Assembly (NCBI GenBank): GCA_028751875.1
Contig: CM054167.1
Coordinates: 28,959,442-29,023,441 of the forward strand
Origin: Rapana venosa
Lineage: Eukaryota; Mollusca; Gastropoda; Neogastropoda; Muricidae
Direction: 5' to 3'
Length of the DNA: 64,000 nucleotides
Shown: one piece after another, positions 23,320 to 37,300 of the stretch
Numbering within the stretch: position 1 is the stretch's first letter
Layout: the number at the start of each line of letters is the position of its first letter
Notes under the pieces: model-generated
What the model was told of the DNA's origin: nothing
Seen by the model: only the letters and a program-made list of their open reading frames with translations
Database searches by the model: none
Translations under genes and position numbers: made by a program

Positions 23320-25015
23320 CTAGATAGTAAATTTGGAAAAGGTATAATGACTAATGAAACAAGCTGAGAAACATTCCACACTATGCCAGACAATCTGGTG
23401 ACTGTTCACATGGAGTAGATAGGTTGGGAACGTGTTGAGGGTCAGGTGCACAAGTATAACTATATAACTTTGTTAGTTAGCATGATTATTTTAAGTGCAA
23501 TTCATTGAGGTAGATGACTTTAAGCCGTAAGAAATGTATCCATATCATTGTTAATTACACAGAGCATTAAAGAAGAAAAGATTTGAAACTGTGATAAGAA
23601 GAGGAAAATCCCCTTATAACCAGTTTCATAAGTACAAACATTAAGATCATCAACAAAACTAAAAATTTTAAGACTCCCTTTCATATATGATATTACCTTA
23701 TTTTCTCAACATAACGAATGTTGAAGATTGAAGGTAGATCTGAAAATCAATCAACTTTGAAGTCTCAACATACCCTACTTTCGGAAAACTACAGACTAGA
23801 TTTAGAAACACAAATGAAGACTTGCCTTGGAAAATCGAGAATCAATTGAAATTGGTGATTTTTTTTTAAACGGAGGGATATGTGCCTGCCTTCCAAATTG
23901 TAGCCTCCTAGTAAAATTATTATCAAAAAAAATTAATGTTCATAATACTATTCATATTTGTTTTCGATAATAAGAAACTATTAATTGATAACCAGATAAA
24001 ATTCATGCATTTTAATCTGAAGGATCTGGACATGCTGATCCCACATATTCCTCCTTTCCTGTAAACTACACCATGGAATGTCACTCAAACTTTGATTTCC
24101 CAAGGTACATGCTTGCTTAACCTTCTAACTGTGTAATTGCTTCATAGACCTCAGAAAGGCATTTGACTTATTTGATTGGGTCTGGTATACAGCACTGTGG
24201 GCCACAATAAAGAAATTCAACATTAGGTAACGCCACGTTCCTGCTACGTTTAAAGCAACAAACCTGGTCATGTCCTGTTCATGTAGCTAGTAGTGAAATA
24301 AGCTGCTCCTTAAGTTTGAACTTGAAACTTAAAGTCAAACTGAGGATAAACGACGTCCTTGGACTTAAGCATGTTTCACCTTTCCTTGCATTATTGTACA
24401 TAAATACATTAGTCGTACATTTTGATAAGCATATTGGTTGCAAATTTGCACAAGCATTTTAAAGTCGTGCATATAGCAAGATTTCTACGAAAACCGCAAG
24501 AAGTAGAATCAGAAACTTAATCATGTGCATACTTTCAATGGTTGCCATTTGCCAAGATTTCTGCAGTCATAGCCTCCAAGGATGGTGGAACATGCATCCT
24601 CCCATTCATGAATGCTACGAGAAGCAGAAGCAGAAACTTAGTAACAAAATATAGAATTTTTGCATTTGTGTTAAGATTTTAGGGTTGTACAATTGTGTAA
24701 AATGATAAGTTGGCAGCTTTAAAAAATGAAGACTTATGCTGTGGTTTTACCTAGTTTAATTCAATAAATGGTTACAAGAGCACCAGTCGATACTTGCACA
24801 GTGGGGAAAGAACATCAAGCCACAGCTTATTTTAGTCCCACCCTTGATGCAAACTAGCGACACTTTTTATTCTTTTCAAACAATTTGGGAACCAAGCCTA
24901 CTAATAAAGCTGCATCACTAAGATATTACACATTGTACCATCAATTTAAAGAAATAAACTAATAACAATATAACTCATTGAATAAAAGGAATTGAAAGTC
25001 AAAGTACAACATTTC
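23320..25015 (-). other. Non-coding right-arm mirror of the receptor upstream region
   Basis: Counterpart of 6629-8337. Includes the acceptor-like CTAG at 23320-23323 and the truncated signal-peptide-like frame ending at 24530. Divergence is patchy: no differences across some 60-base blocks and about 10 percent in others. Confidence 0.6.
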
Positions 25016-25140
25016 CTCAAAGATATTGAATAAAAGGAAGATGATAAACACACACACACCCTCTCTCTCTCTCTCTCTCCTCTCTCTTCTCTCTTTCTCC
25101 TCTTCACACACACACCACAACACACACAAACTTTAAATTA
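25016..25140. repeat. Short CA/CT microsatellite
   Basis: CA and CT runs (about 25050-25125) at the edge of the right-arm-specific insertion block. Confidence 0.8.
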
Positions 25141-28100
25141 AAAACAATTATAGGAGAGATTACATGTTTCTCTCGTGCTGGGACTGAGGCGCGTCTCCCG
25201 GGTGGTGGATGGGAGATTCACCGTGGACCAACGCAGTCTAAGGGAAGGCCACCCTGACAGAAAACCACTGGCCCTCTAAGTATGGGGGTTGGGCAGAAGG
25301 CCACCTACCTACTCCCGGAAAAAATCAAAAGTTACAGAAACTATAAACATCACTTCGATTCAAGCCCTGGGGGAGCGGAATCGCGGGCACTGCATCATGA
25401 CCCAATGGGTGAAAGCCTGCGGGAAGCTCACTGCCCAAAAAGGGTCCTTTGCAAGCCCCAAAACTACCCTTAACATCGGACACGGGATATTAGAAAAATG
25501 TACAGAGGGGTGCAGCAGCACAGATCGCCAAGGATGACAAAATACCAACTGCACTTCTCGAATCAGCAAGTGCAGAGGGACAGAGCTGGAAAAATTAAGC
25601 TAGAAATCAGGACAGACAGTGATACAGTGGAGACGAACAACTACACGAGGGAGGAGTCGCCATCATGATGAGCCAGGACGCAGTGAAGTCTCTCATGAAT
25701 GAACACCAGTCAACAAGAGGATCATTACAGCATATTCTACTTCAAATACAAGGGATGACAGTCATACAAGTGTGCACCCCGCACAACGGAGGGAAGACCA
25801 GGCAAAGGAGCAGTTCTCCCAAACAACTCCAGGAAACAGTGGAGGGTGCAACAAAAACGACATCATCATCATCATGGAGACTTAAACGCAAAATTTGGGA
25901 AATGACAGCACGGATACGAAAGGAAAATGGTACTCATGGATTGGAGACAGAACGACAATGGAGAGAAAACTAGCGAGTTTAGCCAGCTGAATGGACTAGT
26001 TATCACGGGAACTCTATTCCCACACAAAACCAACATGGACATCACGGACGGAAAGTGAAAAACCAAATTGCCACCTATATCAGCGGACAGTGGAGATCTC
26101 AGTACAAGACTGCCGTACAGATGCCAACAGCGACCACTACCTGGTGAAGAAAAGGGATCAATTACGACTCAGCTCAACCCGAAACAACAGCAAAACCAAG
26201 ACAAGACTGGACGTTGAACGACGAAGACGAAGATATAAGGAAAAGTTCTGAAAAACGCAGTGAAGCCCATGCTCGAAGAGAACAGAAACCAAAACTGAAG
26301 ATGTAGAAGAGGTGTGGGAACACAGAGAACGCCTACATCAAATCAGCAGAAGAGGTGCTTGGCTACAGAAAGGGAAGAGCAAGACGTGGATCAGCGAGAA
26401 CAGCTGGAAGCTGATCGATAAAGGAAGCGCAGCAAGATCAGAATCAACAGTACCCCACTCAGAGAGGATACAGAACAAATGAAGGAAGCATACAAGGAAA
26501 AAGAAAAGGGAGTGAAAAGAAGCTTACGAGAGGACAAGAGGAGATGGATTATCAGAAAAGCAGAGAGAGCGCAGAACGCAGCAGAGGATGGGAGACAGGA
26601 AAAAATGTACAGCAAATTTTGAAACAGCCCCACCAACCAGGCACTAGACCAGCAGCAGCAGTGAAGAATAAGAACGGGGAGCTGCTAAAGAATCAAGAGG
26701 CCAAGTGAGGAGATGGAGAGAAAAACTTCCAGGAAGTTCTCAGCAGGGATGCACCGAATGAACCACCACAAGATGACCAGGGGGAGGGGGAAGAACTAGA
26801 CATCTCAGCAGAAGAACCAACCCTCCATGAAATCAAGAAAGCGCTGAAGACCCTCAGGGAAAGGAAAGCACCAGGAGCAGACCAGATCACAGCAGAGATG
26901 CTAAAGCAGACATTTAACAGACCGGGAAGGAACGAAACGGATCTTTTACCTCGCCTGGGAAAAGGGGACAGTACCACACAGTGGACAAAAGGACTCATAT
27001 GCAAGATTCCAAAGAAAGGAAATCTTCAGAGTGTGGAAATGGCATGGGGTTACACTACTACGCTTGGCCGTTTAAAGGGCTCAGCAAGATCCTCATCAAC
27101 AGAATACAAGAGGGAGTAGACGCATCTCTCAGAAAGAACAAGCTGGATTTCGAAAAAGGAGGGGAACTGTCGGCCAATTATTTATACTCAGGGAAAATTT
27201 TGGACAAGTCAACGAATGGAACGCGACACTGTACATACACTTCATTGACTTTGAAAAGGCCTTTGACTCCATACACCCAGACAGTCTCTGGATCATCATG
27301 CATCAGTATGGAATCCCACAGAAACTCATCCAGATGGTCAAGACATGTACGAGGACTTTCAGTGCTCCGTCATTGTTGACAACGAAACAACAGACTGGTT
27401 CCCAGTGATTTTCCGGGGGGAAACAAGGATGCTGCATGTCAGGTATCCTCCTCCTTCTCCGTGATAGACTGGGTGATGAGAAAAACAGTGGAAGGCAGAG
27501 AACTGGGATAAGATGGGACTTCATGAACATGTTAGAAGACCTTGACTTTGCAGACGACATCGCCCTCCTTTCATCAACCATGAACCATCTACAACACAAA
27601 ACACAATGGAAGACAAAAGCAGCAAAGGTTTTAATTCAAGCTGAATGGACAGAAAATGCAAAGCCCTGAAATAAAAGGCAGGAACATTGACGGTCTGAGG
27701 GTTGGAGATAAGGAAGTTTGAAGAGGTGGAGAACTTCACCTATCTCGAAGCAAACGTCACCAAAGACGGGGGGGGAACAACAGACGTCAAGAAAAGAGTA
27801 GCATGGCCAGCGCGCAGATGAAACGATCATCTAACATTGGCAAATGGGAGACATCGGCAGAAAAAACAAAGCATTTTCCTTTTCAAGACCTTGTTTTGTC
27901 ATTTCTTCTCTACGGATGTGAGACCTGGGAAAATTTAAAGAAAAGGGGAAGAAGAGAAACTAACATTTTCCAAACCAAATGTCTGAGGAGGATCTTCAAG
28001 ATCCGATGGCAAGAACACATTTCCAACAAGACGGTCTTGGAAATAGCAGGAGCAGAAAAAATCAGCCAGGAGATTAGAAGCGGAGATGGAACTGGATCGG

Positions 28101-28340
28101 ACATGTCCTAAAAAAGGACAGGAGTGATGACTGTGCTGTTGCCCTCGGATGGACACCGTGAAGGGAGAAGGAAAAGGGACGCCCAAAAACAACATGGCGA
28201 CGAATGGTAGAAGTAGAGCGGAACGGCGCAGGCTGGAGCACCTTGAATGCAGCACGACGCACAACTGCAGACGGAACCAGTGGAGGAATGATGTTCAAGC
28301 CTTGTGTGCCACCTGGCACAGAGAGAATTAAGGTTAAGGT
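25141..28340 (+). pseudogene. LINE with endonuclease and RT, degenerate
   Basis: Near full-length ORF2 of a non-LTR element of the endonuclease-plus-RT type common in molluscs, flatworms and cnidarians. Visible in order: endonuclease segment EEGVAIMMSQDAVKSL (25650-25700), the DLNAKFG active-site region (25885), pre-RT helical region (26480-26600), ALKTLRERKAPGADQITAEM (26850), IDFEKAFDSIHPDSLW (27245, motif A), a GCCMSG-type motif B (27430), LEDLDFADDIALLSS (27535, motif C), LLYGCETW (27910), and a C-terminal WTP...RGRPKTTWRRMVE segment (28150-28210). The 3' tail is TTAAGG-like at 28328-28340. Many frameshifts, so not functional. Present only in the right arm. Confidence 0.8.
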
Positions 28341-28720
28341 AAGTTTACACATTTCAGGAAGGGGAGAAAATGTAAGACAGCTAATGCTTTTTCTCATGCA
28401 ACCTGTTTTATCTGTATTTTCTAGAATACTCGGATCACACTGAGCAGCTTTCCTTGTGAAACAGTCATATTTGTTTAATACAGTATTTTTTGCTGGATAT
28501 GTTGGAGTATGTTTCACATAGCAAACTTTCATTTTGTCTCTTTTGAATATTTTGTTTTATAAAGATGATTTGCCATAAATGTTTAGTCAAGTAACTAAAA
28601 CAGATGTTGATAAAATTAAAAGACATTCAAAGACACTGTGAATTGTTGTTGTTGACTTCAATTTTACGTCTGTTCACTTCTAGTGATATTAGCCGAGGGA
28701 CACTGTGAATGCCTTCATAA
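28341..28720. other. Unannotated spacer between two LINE fragments
   Basis: AT-rich DNA without a recognised feature. Confidence 0.5.
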
Positions 28721-29800
28721 TGATGATGTCGACCAGTCTCAAGCTAACTCCTTACCATCCATCTGAAGTCAGCACCTTTAAACTTTACTATCATCCAAGC
28801 GTATGCCCAAACACCTGACCATGAGGTCGATGACATTCAAGACTTCTACAATCAACTGCAACAAGTCATGGACCAGACACCTAAGAAAGACATCATTGCA
28901 GTACAGGGCAACTGGAATGCGAAGATAGGAGCAGCGGCTAACAAGGATTGGAAGGACATATTTATGTGACAAAGATTGCAATCCTGAGACCAACAAAAGA
29001 GGTTTGAGGTTCCTAGAATTTGCTAATTACAATAATTATGAAGGTGGTGAAAACATTTGGTCCCCACAAGCCATCGAGATGCTGGACATGGCACAGCCCA
29101 GGAGGAGATCACCACAATCAAATAGACTTCATCATGGTCAAACGTCGCTTTCAATCAAGTGTCCATATTGTGAAGACCAAGAGTTTTCCATGTACACACA
29201 TAAGAAACCTCAAGGAGCTTGTAATGATGACTTTTAGACTCCACCTCAAGAGGATTAAGAAGCAGGGCAATGTAAGGGATCAAGATCAGTCTTGAAAAAC
29301 TCAAGAACCCAAACATGGCAGAAAACTTCTGAGCAGTTGTAGGAGGACCAATTGCCTCATTTCTCGTTTTTGGCACACAGAACACCTAAGTAGATGCCTC
29401 CATCAACGGCTTCAATATTGTCATGACTCAAACACCCAAAGATATTCTTCAGCAAACACCGACCAACAAAGAGACCCCGGGTCATGGAAGACATACTAAA
29501 TCTGTACCACAAACTGAAGCAAAAGAAGAATGAAGCCAAAGGTGCAAAAACTATACAGACAAGCCAATGAGCAAGTTTCAAAAGGTGCAAGGAAAGCAAA
29601 GGAGACATGGATTGAGGAACAATGCAAAGGTTTCGAAGAAGACATGCAAGAAAAAATAGTAAGAAAGCCTCCCCCCTCACGTGAAGAACAAATCCCATGT
29701 AGCCAGAGTACAGCTGCCTACAATCATGCCAAAGTATTTGAAAACTATCACGCACACAAGCTTTCTAATCCAGTCTGTACACTCATAGTGATTCCCAAGG
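28721..29800 (+). pseudogene. RTE-type LINE endonuclease and linker, lacking RT
   Basis: A broken frame reads TIIQAYAQTPDHEVDDIQDF (28790) and then KKDIIAVQGNWNAKIG (28880), with the usual catalytic D replaced by N in GNWNAK. The downstream HHNQIDFIMVKRRFQSS segment (29110) is typical of RTE endonucleases. The linker LYRQANEQVSKGARKAKETW is at 29550. No RT follows: at about 29800 the element is cut and SINE A sequence begins. Non-functional. Confidence 0.8.
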
Positions 29801-29929
29801 TGTGATGATTGAATGCAAAACTTCATGTTCCAGACTGTGTGCGTTGGTCGGGGTAAGCTTGGGGTGGTTTTTATGGGTTGTTGTTGTTTGGGGTGTGTGG
29901 TTTTTTTTGGGGGGGTAATTATTTTAAAC

Positions 29930-30118
29930 CACTTTAACTCACGGTAGATTTCTCTCCGTGAAATTCGGGCTGCTCTCCTCCGGGAAGAGCGCGTCGCCAC
30001 AAGAGCAGCGCCATCCTTTTTTTTCCTTTTTCCTGTCTGCAACTGTATTTGTTTCCCTATCAGAGTGGCTTTTTTCTACAAGAATTTTGCCAGGGACAAC
30101 TCTCTTGTTGAGTTTCTT
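29930..30118 (-). mobile_element. SINE family A, truncated copy
   Basis: Reverse-strand match to the 3' body of the 1781-2206 copy, from the AACAAGAGAGTTGTCCCTG block (about 30100) to the CGTGAAATTCGGGC end (about 29955). The tRNA head is missing. Confidence 0.75.
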
Positions 30119-30130
30119 GCTCCAAATTCA

Positions 30131-31090
30131 TAGGTACATTATCTGCTCTTGAGGACTTCCTTTTCTGTAGAAGTTAGCCTGCTCACCTGTGATGATTTCT
30201 TTTGCATCTCTGGTTTATAGTCTGTTGAGAATGATCTTCAGCACGGCTTTGCTGGCACAACTGATGAAGTTATCAACCTTCTGTTGTTCCAACAAAGCTG
30301 AAAATGGGGGAACATGACACAGGGTGATTGAGCCCATTATTTCATTGACCATTTTTTGTTGTTTGTTTAATGTCCATTCAGTACTTGGTGATTTAGTTTT
30401 GGGTGTTGACCGCCCAGTGTGCCAGATCATGTTGCAAATGGATATTAGTAGGTCTAAAATTTTTAGTGTAGGCCATATCCGAGATTCTTCATTTCTTAAT
30501 AAGTTTTGCAGGGATTTCAACATAAGCAGCCACTGGCATTGAACTCAAAGCCAGCAGTATTTCCCTCTGCATCAACTGTAGTGAATTCGTTCTTCTTATG
30601 CTTGTGATATCACTGGCCACGAGTGTTGCATCGTTAGCATACCTGAGATTACTGTTGCTTATTAATGCCTATGTCATCTATGTCCGCCTTTCTCACGATC
30701 ATTTCTGCAGATATGCTGAAAAGGTGCGGGGGGGGGGGGGGGGGTAATATGTAACCCTGACAGACTCCTTTATATTTCTAAGAACTCACAGTGCTCATCA
30801 TTCCATCGGAGGATTGCTTTCTGATCTGACGACAAATTCCTTATGAGCAAGACCAGATGCTTTGAAAGACCATTTCTGACATTGTGATAAAACAGATGGT
30901 GTGTCTGAACACTGTCAAAAGCCTTTAGTAATGTCTATGAAAGTAATAATTTTCTCATCTTCAGTGTTTTAAATTTTCTCTACACTACCTGAAGCACCAC
31001 AAAAAGCATGTCTGCTGTTCCTCTTCCTTGTATACATCTTGGTTTAAAACACACATCTCTCTTTCCAGTCTGTTGAGGAGGATTTTCATA
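30131..31090 (-). pseudogene. LINE reverse transcriptase fragment (RTE-like), right copy
   Basis: Mirror of 4590-5537. Motif A region at about 30905-30960, YADD-equivalent region at about 30630 (TATGCTAACGATGC, with a change in the catalytic codons), then the downstream connection at 30200-30480. Contains a G run at 30727-30744 where the left copy has CCCCCGC. Inactive. It has the opposite orientation to the RTE endonuclease at 28721-29800. Confidence 0.75.
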
Positions 31091-31790
31091 AAAGAAAAAA
31101 AAGTTGCCTATGTGGCTCACCAGGTGGTTGTTTTGTAATTACAACAGTCCGTTCAGTGACTATTTGACACATGGTTGTAGTGCGAAATCAGTTGGCTCTA
31201 TGTATAAACATCACTGTGAGTTCTTCCACACGCCAGCATCTGATGGTTTTCATATTATTAGATTTAACTTGGGGGGTGGGTGTGGGGACGGGGATGGGGG
31301 GGGGGGGGGGGGAGGGGTGAGGGGGGCAGAAAGTTTATGAAAACTCAGGTTAAAAGAACATTTAAACATGACAGTGCCTTGATTCTATTCGCGCACGCAA
31401 CCTTGCATAAGATTAGATAATTATACACGTTAAAGATCTTGTCATTCGTGTCAATGTTCAGTAGGTTACACATTTGTCTAGAAATGAAGTGTGGAAGTTT
31501 GACGTCTGAAGAACTTTTTCATTTTCCTTCCTCTCCTTTTTTCTATGTTCTAGAAGACAGGATACCACATAGGAACATGTCGCCATGTTTCCACAATTTT
31601 ATAGGCGAGATGGGTATCCAGTACTGAAGCGACACATTTTTACTCAGACATCTCCAATTAGTAGATTCATCTTTTTTTTTAATAAAGAAAATAAATGAAT
31701 AATATGTTTTCACTTGTCGTCAACAGAAATAAAACAACTAAGCAAAGAGACATACATGTATGCACAAAAACAAGCCTTAGAAAACATTTC
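31091..31790. other. Non-coding right-arm segment with repeat R mirror
   Basis: Mirror of about 3936-4589, including repeat R at about 31330-31480 (- strand) and a G-rich run at 31270-31325. No gene. Confidence 0.6.
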
Positions 31791-31794
31791 ACAC

Positions 31795-32590
<796 letters not shown>

Positions 32591-32712
32591 AATAATAATA
32601 AATATGATTCATATAGCGCTATATCTTCTAAAATGAAATCAAAGCCCTTGCATTCAACTCACCCCTACACATGAAACCAACAATTAAACAGTTGTCATAA
32701 ATTCGAATTTTA

Positions 32713-32796
32713 CGCACACACACACACACACAGACGCGCCCTCACACACACACACACACACCAACACACACACACACACAACACACACACACACAC

Positions 32797-32837
<41 letters not shown>

Positions 32838-32929
32838 CACACACACACCACTCACATACACACACATACACACCACTCACCACACACAACACACACACAC
32901 ACACACACACACACGCACGCAGCGCGGGT

Positions 32930-32962
<33 letters not shown>
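32713..32962. repeat. (CA)n array
   Basis: Interrupted CA microsatellite, counterpart of the GT arrays around 3016-3262 in the left arm but of different length and interruption pattern. Confidence 0.9.
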
Positions 32963-32964
<2 letters not shown>

Positions 32965-33223
32965 TGATTTACACGTCTTATAAATCAGGTTCACTCTCAT
33001 AGGTAGTGTGACAGGTTAGAGAGATAGAATAGCTACCACCTTGAGCTGCTGGCTTCAAATGTCCTACCTACTCCTACAACACGGGGAGCTTCGTCTTCAA
33101 TAACATCGATCTTGCACTTCCAGTAACTTCATTTCGAAAACTTGTCTGGTATAGAGGTCTCTGCAACCCGTACGTCATGTTACAGATGCCTTCGTTTGTT
33201 GCACAAAGTGTCTGGTATCACTT

Positions 33224-33600
33224 AAAGCCTCGTGGTTAGAACATTGCAATCGCAATCTGACGACCCGGGTTCGATTCGTGTTCAAGGGGAATATTTTCCC
33301 CTGGAGTTAACATCAGTGCAGACTCCACTCTCCCCAAAAGTCATTTGGATGAGACTGTAAACCGAGGCCGCCCGTTGTGCGAATGACGCAAACTTCCTTG
33401 CGTGCACTACGTTAAAAGCGCGAGGCTCCTCATTTCGTAAGATAGGCCCTTGTGTGCCGGGTGCGAACATGATGACAGAATTTACAAAACCGCATACATA
33501 CGGGACAGGATGTTAAAAAAAATAACATCAAGTGCTTAATGATCCAACTTGCCTCAATATAAAGGGGAAAATAAGTTTAAAAAAAAATAATAAAGTGGAA
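33224..33600 (+). mobile_element. tRNA-derived SINE, family B, copy 2
   Basis: The head GCCTCGTGGTTAGAACATTG and B box GGTTCGATTCG (about 33270) are followed by a body matching 12703-13072 through ACAGAATTTACAAAACCGCA (about 33478) and an A-rich tail. The terminal stem-loop is degraded in this copy. It marks the outer edge of the right arm. Confidence 0.8.
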
Positions 33601-33689
33601 ACGGACGATTAAAAAATTGACTATACATACTTACTTCGCATCATTGTCCTGATGGGGTATTTTATTTTTATTTTATTTATTTTATACGT

Positions 33690-34345
33690 CCCTATAGGCC
33701 ATTTCTTGCCATCTTAAAAGTTACTGTTTTAAGACAAGGAATTTTTTGTGAGACTTAATACATTAACTTTTTATGCAAGTGAAGACCGTTTCTTGTAGTC
33801 CTAAAAGTTACTTTCTTAAGGTAATTAGGGGCAATTTCGTCTGATCTTAAAGGTTACTTTCCCCAGGCAATTAAAGGCCATTTCTTTCTGATCTTAAAAG
33901 GTTACTAGTTAAGTTTCAACAAAAAGCATTTTAGGTGGTCATAAAAAATTTTAATTATAAGGCAACCGAAGCAATTTCTCGTGGACTAAAAAATTACTAA
34001 CTTTTATCCAATGAAGGCAATTTCGGTGATCTTAAAATTACTTTTAACAAAAAGCGAAGTGAAAGCTATTATTGCGGGTCCTTAAAGGTTACTTTAAGGC
34101 CAATCAGAGCAATTTCTGTGGTACCTAAAAGTACAATTAAAGGGCAATTAAGGAAATTTCGTTGGTCCTTAAAACGTTACTTATTTAAGGAGGTTAAGGT
34201 AATTTTTTTGTTACTTAAAAGTTACTTTAAAGGTACCTCCAAATCAATTTCCTTTGATCTTTAAGACGAGTTACTTTTTAAGCATGTTAAGGCAATTTCT
34301 TGTAGATCTTAAACGTATAGTTTTTAAAGGGCAGTTAAAGGCAAT
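33690..34345 (+). repeat. Minisatellite, about 46-bp unit
   Basis: About a dozen degenerate repeats of a unit approximated by GATCTTAAAAGTTACTTTTT plus AAGGCAATTAAAGGCAATTT. One clear period is 46 bases (33828-33873). Unit length varies because of indels. No coding. Confidence 0.7.
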
Positions 34346-37300
34346 TAGTCTTATGAGGGTGATCACACACACATTAGCACGTGGGGCATAACATGACTCA
34401 CACAATTGAGCACGGGGACTCATGAGAACATGGCGAAGACTGAGTGCTGTGGGAATTCTATCACACACACAGCGTGAGGGGGAGATCAGCGTAGCCTTTT
34501 ACTTAATAATAGATGATAGTGTCAGACGACTGACGCGCATGTATATAGATATATAATACGGGCATTAATATTTGCATTATTTTTCTCGACGTAACCGAGA
34601 TAATACATGGACATAATAGTCACTCACACACACGGAACATAACATGAATGATCTTGCAGAAGAGATGTGATGACACTACACACTAGCTAGTGTTAGTCGA
34701 CTGAGAGTAGTACAACCGTGTGGTCACATACTCAGGGAGAACACTATTCCTCTATGCCAAGAGAGCAACAACAAATAGAGAGAGGGACTACAAGGGTGGT
34801 AGGGACGAGGAAGCTGGAATAAGGGTTGGCAACTAATATTCTTCTCATAGGTGAAAGGAACACAGAATCGAGAGATGCACATAGACACACGGGGGGTAGA
34901 GGGCATTGACATAACGTACTGATGTATTTAGACTTACAGTATGTCTGGGGAAGCTCTAACTCGATAAGGGTGACAACTTACACATGATTATACTGGAAAG
35001 TGCGCTAGAGTACTAGAGAGACAACCATAACATGTGAGTTACTAGGTCTCAGGGGGCATAGATCACAATAACAGTCGTGGACATGGAGAGATGAGAGGGG
35101 ACAATAGGAGCTAGGGTTTATGTTAGATTCGATTAGTAAGAACAGTTGCGGCAGTTATCAAGGTGGTGTATACAAGGTGAATGGTGGGCACGTGGAGAGC
35201 GGGGGGACAGATGGCACAAATCTATAAGTGGAAGCATTATGAAAACGTGTTACGGAGTGAACTATATAGACTTGTGTGGGTATGCCAGGGGATATCATAT
35301 TGGCGTGGGACAGGGGGTGGGGGCTATCTTGATATAGTTTGGAGTAGTTAATATAGACGGAGGAGTTTTCGTTATAATAGGGTCTGGAGAGGGTGGGTGG
35401 AGGCGCGCCGCGGAGGCACATACATTTGCACTGGAGTCTGGAGATATCGTATTGCTTCTAACGTTATCGTTGATACATTGGTGAGGTGTGGCTGGTTGTC
35501 GAGTGTGGTGGGGACGTCTGGTGATGGATGTGTGGGGTGCGTAGTGTAATCTTTCTCGTAGTTATCTCTGTGAGAGAGACTCATACACTATATTCGGTAG
35601 GGACATAATCAGTGGATGGCAGGAGAGCGAATGGTCAGGTGTGTCATCTATATACTTGATAGTTTAGGACTCATATTAGGACACTTAGAAGTCACATAGA
35701 TACTCGATTTACAAGCTGTACTTGATGATCACTTGGGTCTGGTTTATGGGGGTGGTTTAGTCATCGAATGTATCTATTAGTAAGTAGCGTGATTGAAGGT
35801 GGGAGGACAGTGACTCATGGATGAAGTCTTGTCTGAGTGGACAGGGTCTAGTTGGGTGGGGTGTGACGTTTGAATGAGAGGGGGAGGACACACATCTGCT
35901 ATTGTGGTTAGTAGATTACACAGATATCGTAGGGCCTCTATAAATGGATTCATCTATCTGGGGTCTCACACCATGGTCGTATGTGTTGATACGCGTCATT
36001 AGAAGCACGGGAGTACTATTTATGCTGGTGATGGGGTGGCGAGTGGTTGGGACTTTCATGGTGGGATCTTCAAGTTATCGAGAGGTATGCCTTATAAGGG
36101 CAAGTGATTAGCCATCAGGGTGACAGATTCTCACAGCGTAGTGGGAGGGATGTATGAGCTAGCGACAACAGTCATGTTGTGTGGAAAGGTCTTATAACAG
36201 TCTAAACAGGGGCGGAGTGAGCGAGTTAGTAGGGACAGGAGATATCTTAGGTACATCTCAGGTGCGGCTAATTGAGCGTTTGTGCGTAAACAAAGGAAAA
36301 TCGGCACGGACTTATTGCGTAACAATTCCAAGGGAGGACCAGGGGAATCAGTTGGGAGGGGGAACTCATGCTATTTTTTAGTTCGTTGAAGAAGAATCTG
36401 GATGCTATCGGATCTAGTGGATCAAGGAGATTTGGGTATCATCGAGGTATTAGCTCCTTATCTTTAAAACGGTTATTTTTAAGAAGACATGGCAGGAGTC
36501 AAGAGACTGGGGGGATCACGCTGTTACTCTCATTTGGTAGAGAATGCACAGCTGCATGTTGAAGTGTGGGTAGTTGGTGTGGGTATGCTCTGTGAGTCTG
36601 TGTCTTCTGGACACTCATCTCACTATCTCTCTCACACACTCACTCCATATATCTCACTCTCTTAGATATTATACTCTCATATCATCTACTCTACTTCTCT
36701 ATCTATATCTTCACTCACATCTCAGTTTGAATTGGAAATGTTGGATTTGTGTAGTGTGAGGAGATTTATTAATTCGAATCTAAGTTTAAAAGGAATTTCT
36801 TAAACTGAGTGCAATGATTATTTAGGAGAGATATCTAATCTTTCTCTCTCTATCTCTTTCATATCTCTATGATCATTTTATCAATCTGTGATAATATTAT
36901 TGTGTGATAATACTTTTATGGTACTGTGTATGAAGGATTGTTCTTAGATCGGAGTGTGAGTGTGTTGGGTGGGTGTTGGTGATTTAGTTGTGGTGAGGTT
37001 GGCACGACAAAAACGAAGAGAAGTCTGGAGGTCATCTGACGAGTGGGTACAGGTTGGGGGATAGAGTGTGGTTGTAGCTTACTCTCTATATATGAGTGTG
37101 GAAGGGGAGGCGGGTCTGGGGAGTAGTGTCAGAGTATAGGTAGCTGTGCTTAGAGTATAGCACTGTTTGGGGGTTGAGGGTTCTGGAAAGAGTGTAGTGG
37201 AGGATTCTTATTGAGGCGCAGTGGACTGTGGGGTGTGCACGGGGGCGTACACATAATCTCGATGAGGGGTATGTGCATGGTATTCGAGGATAAGCGATGG

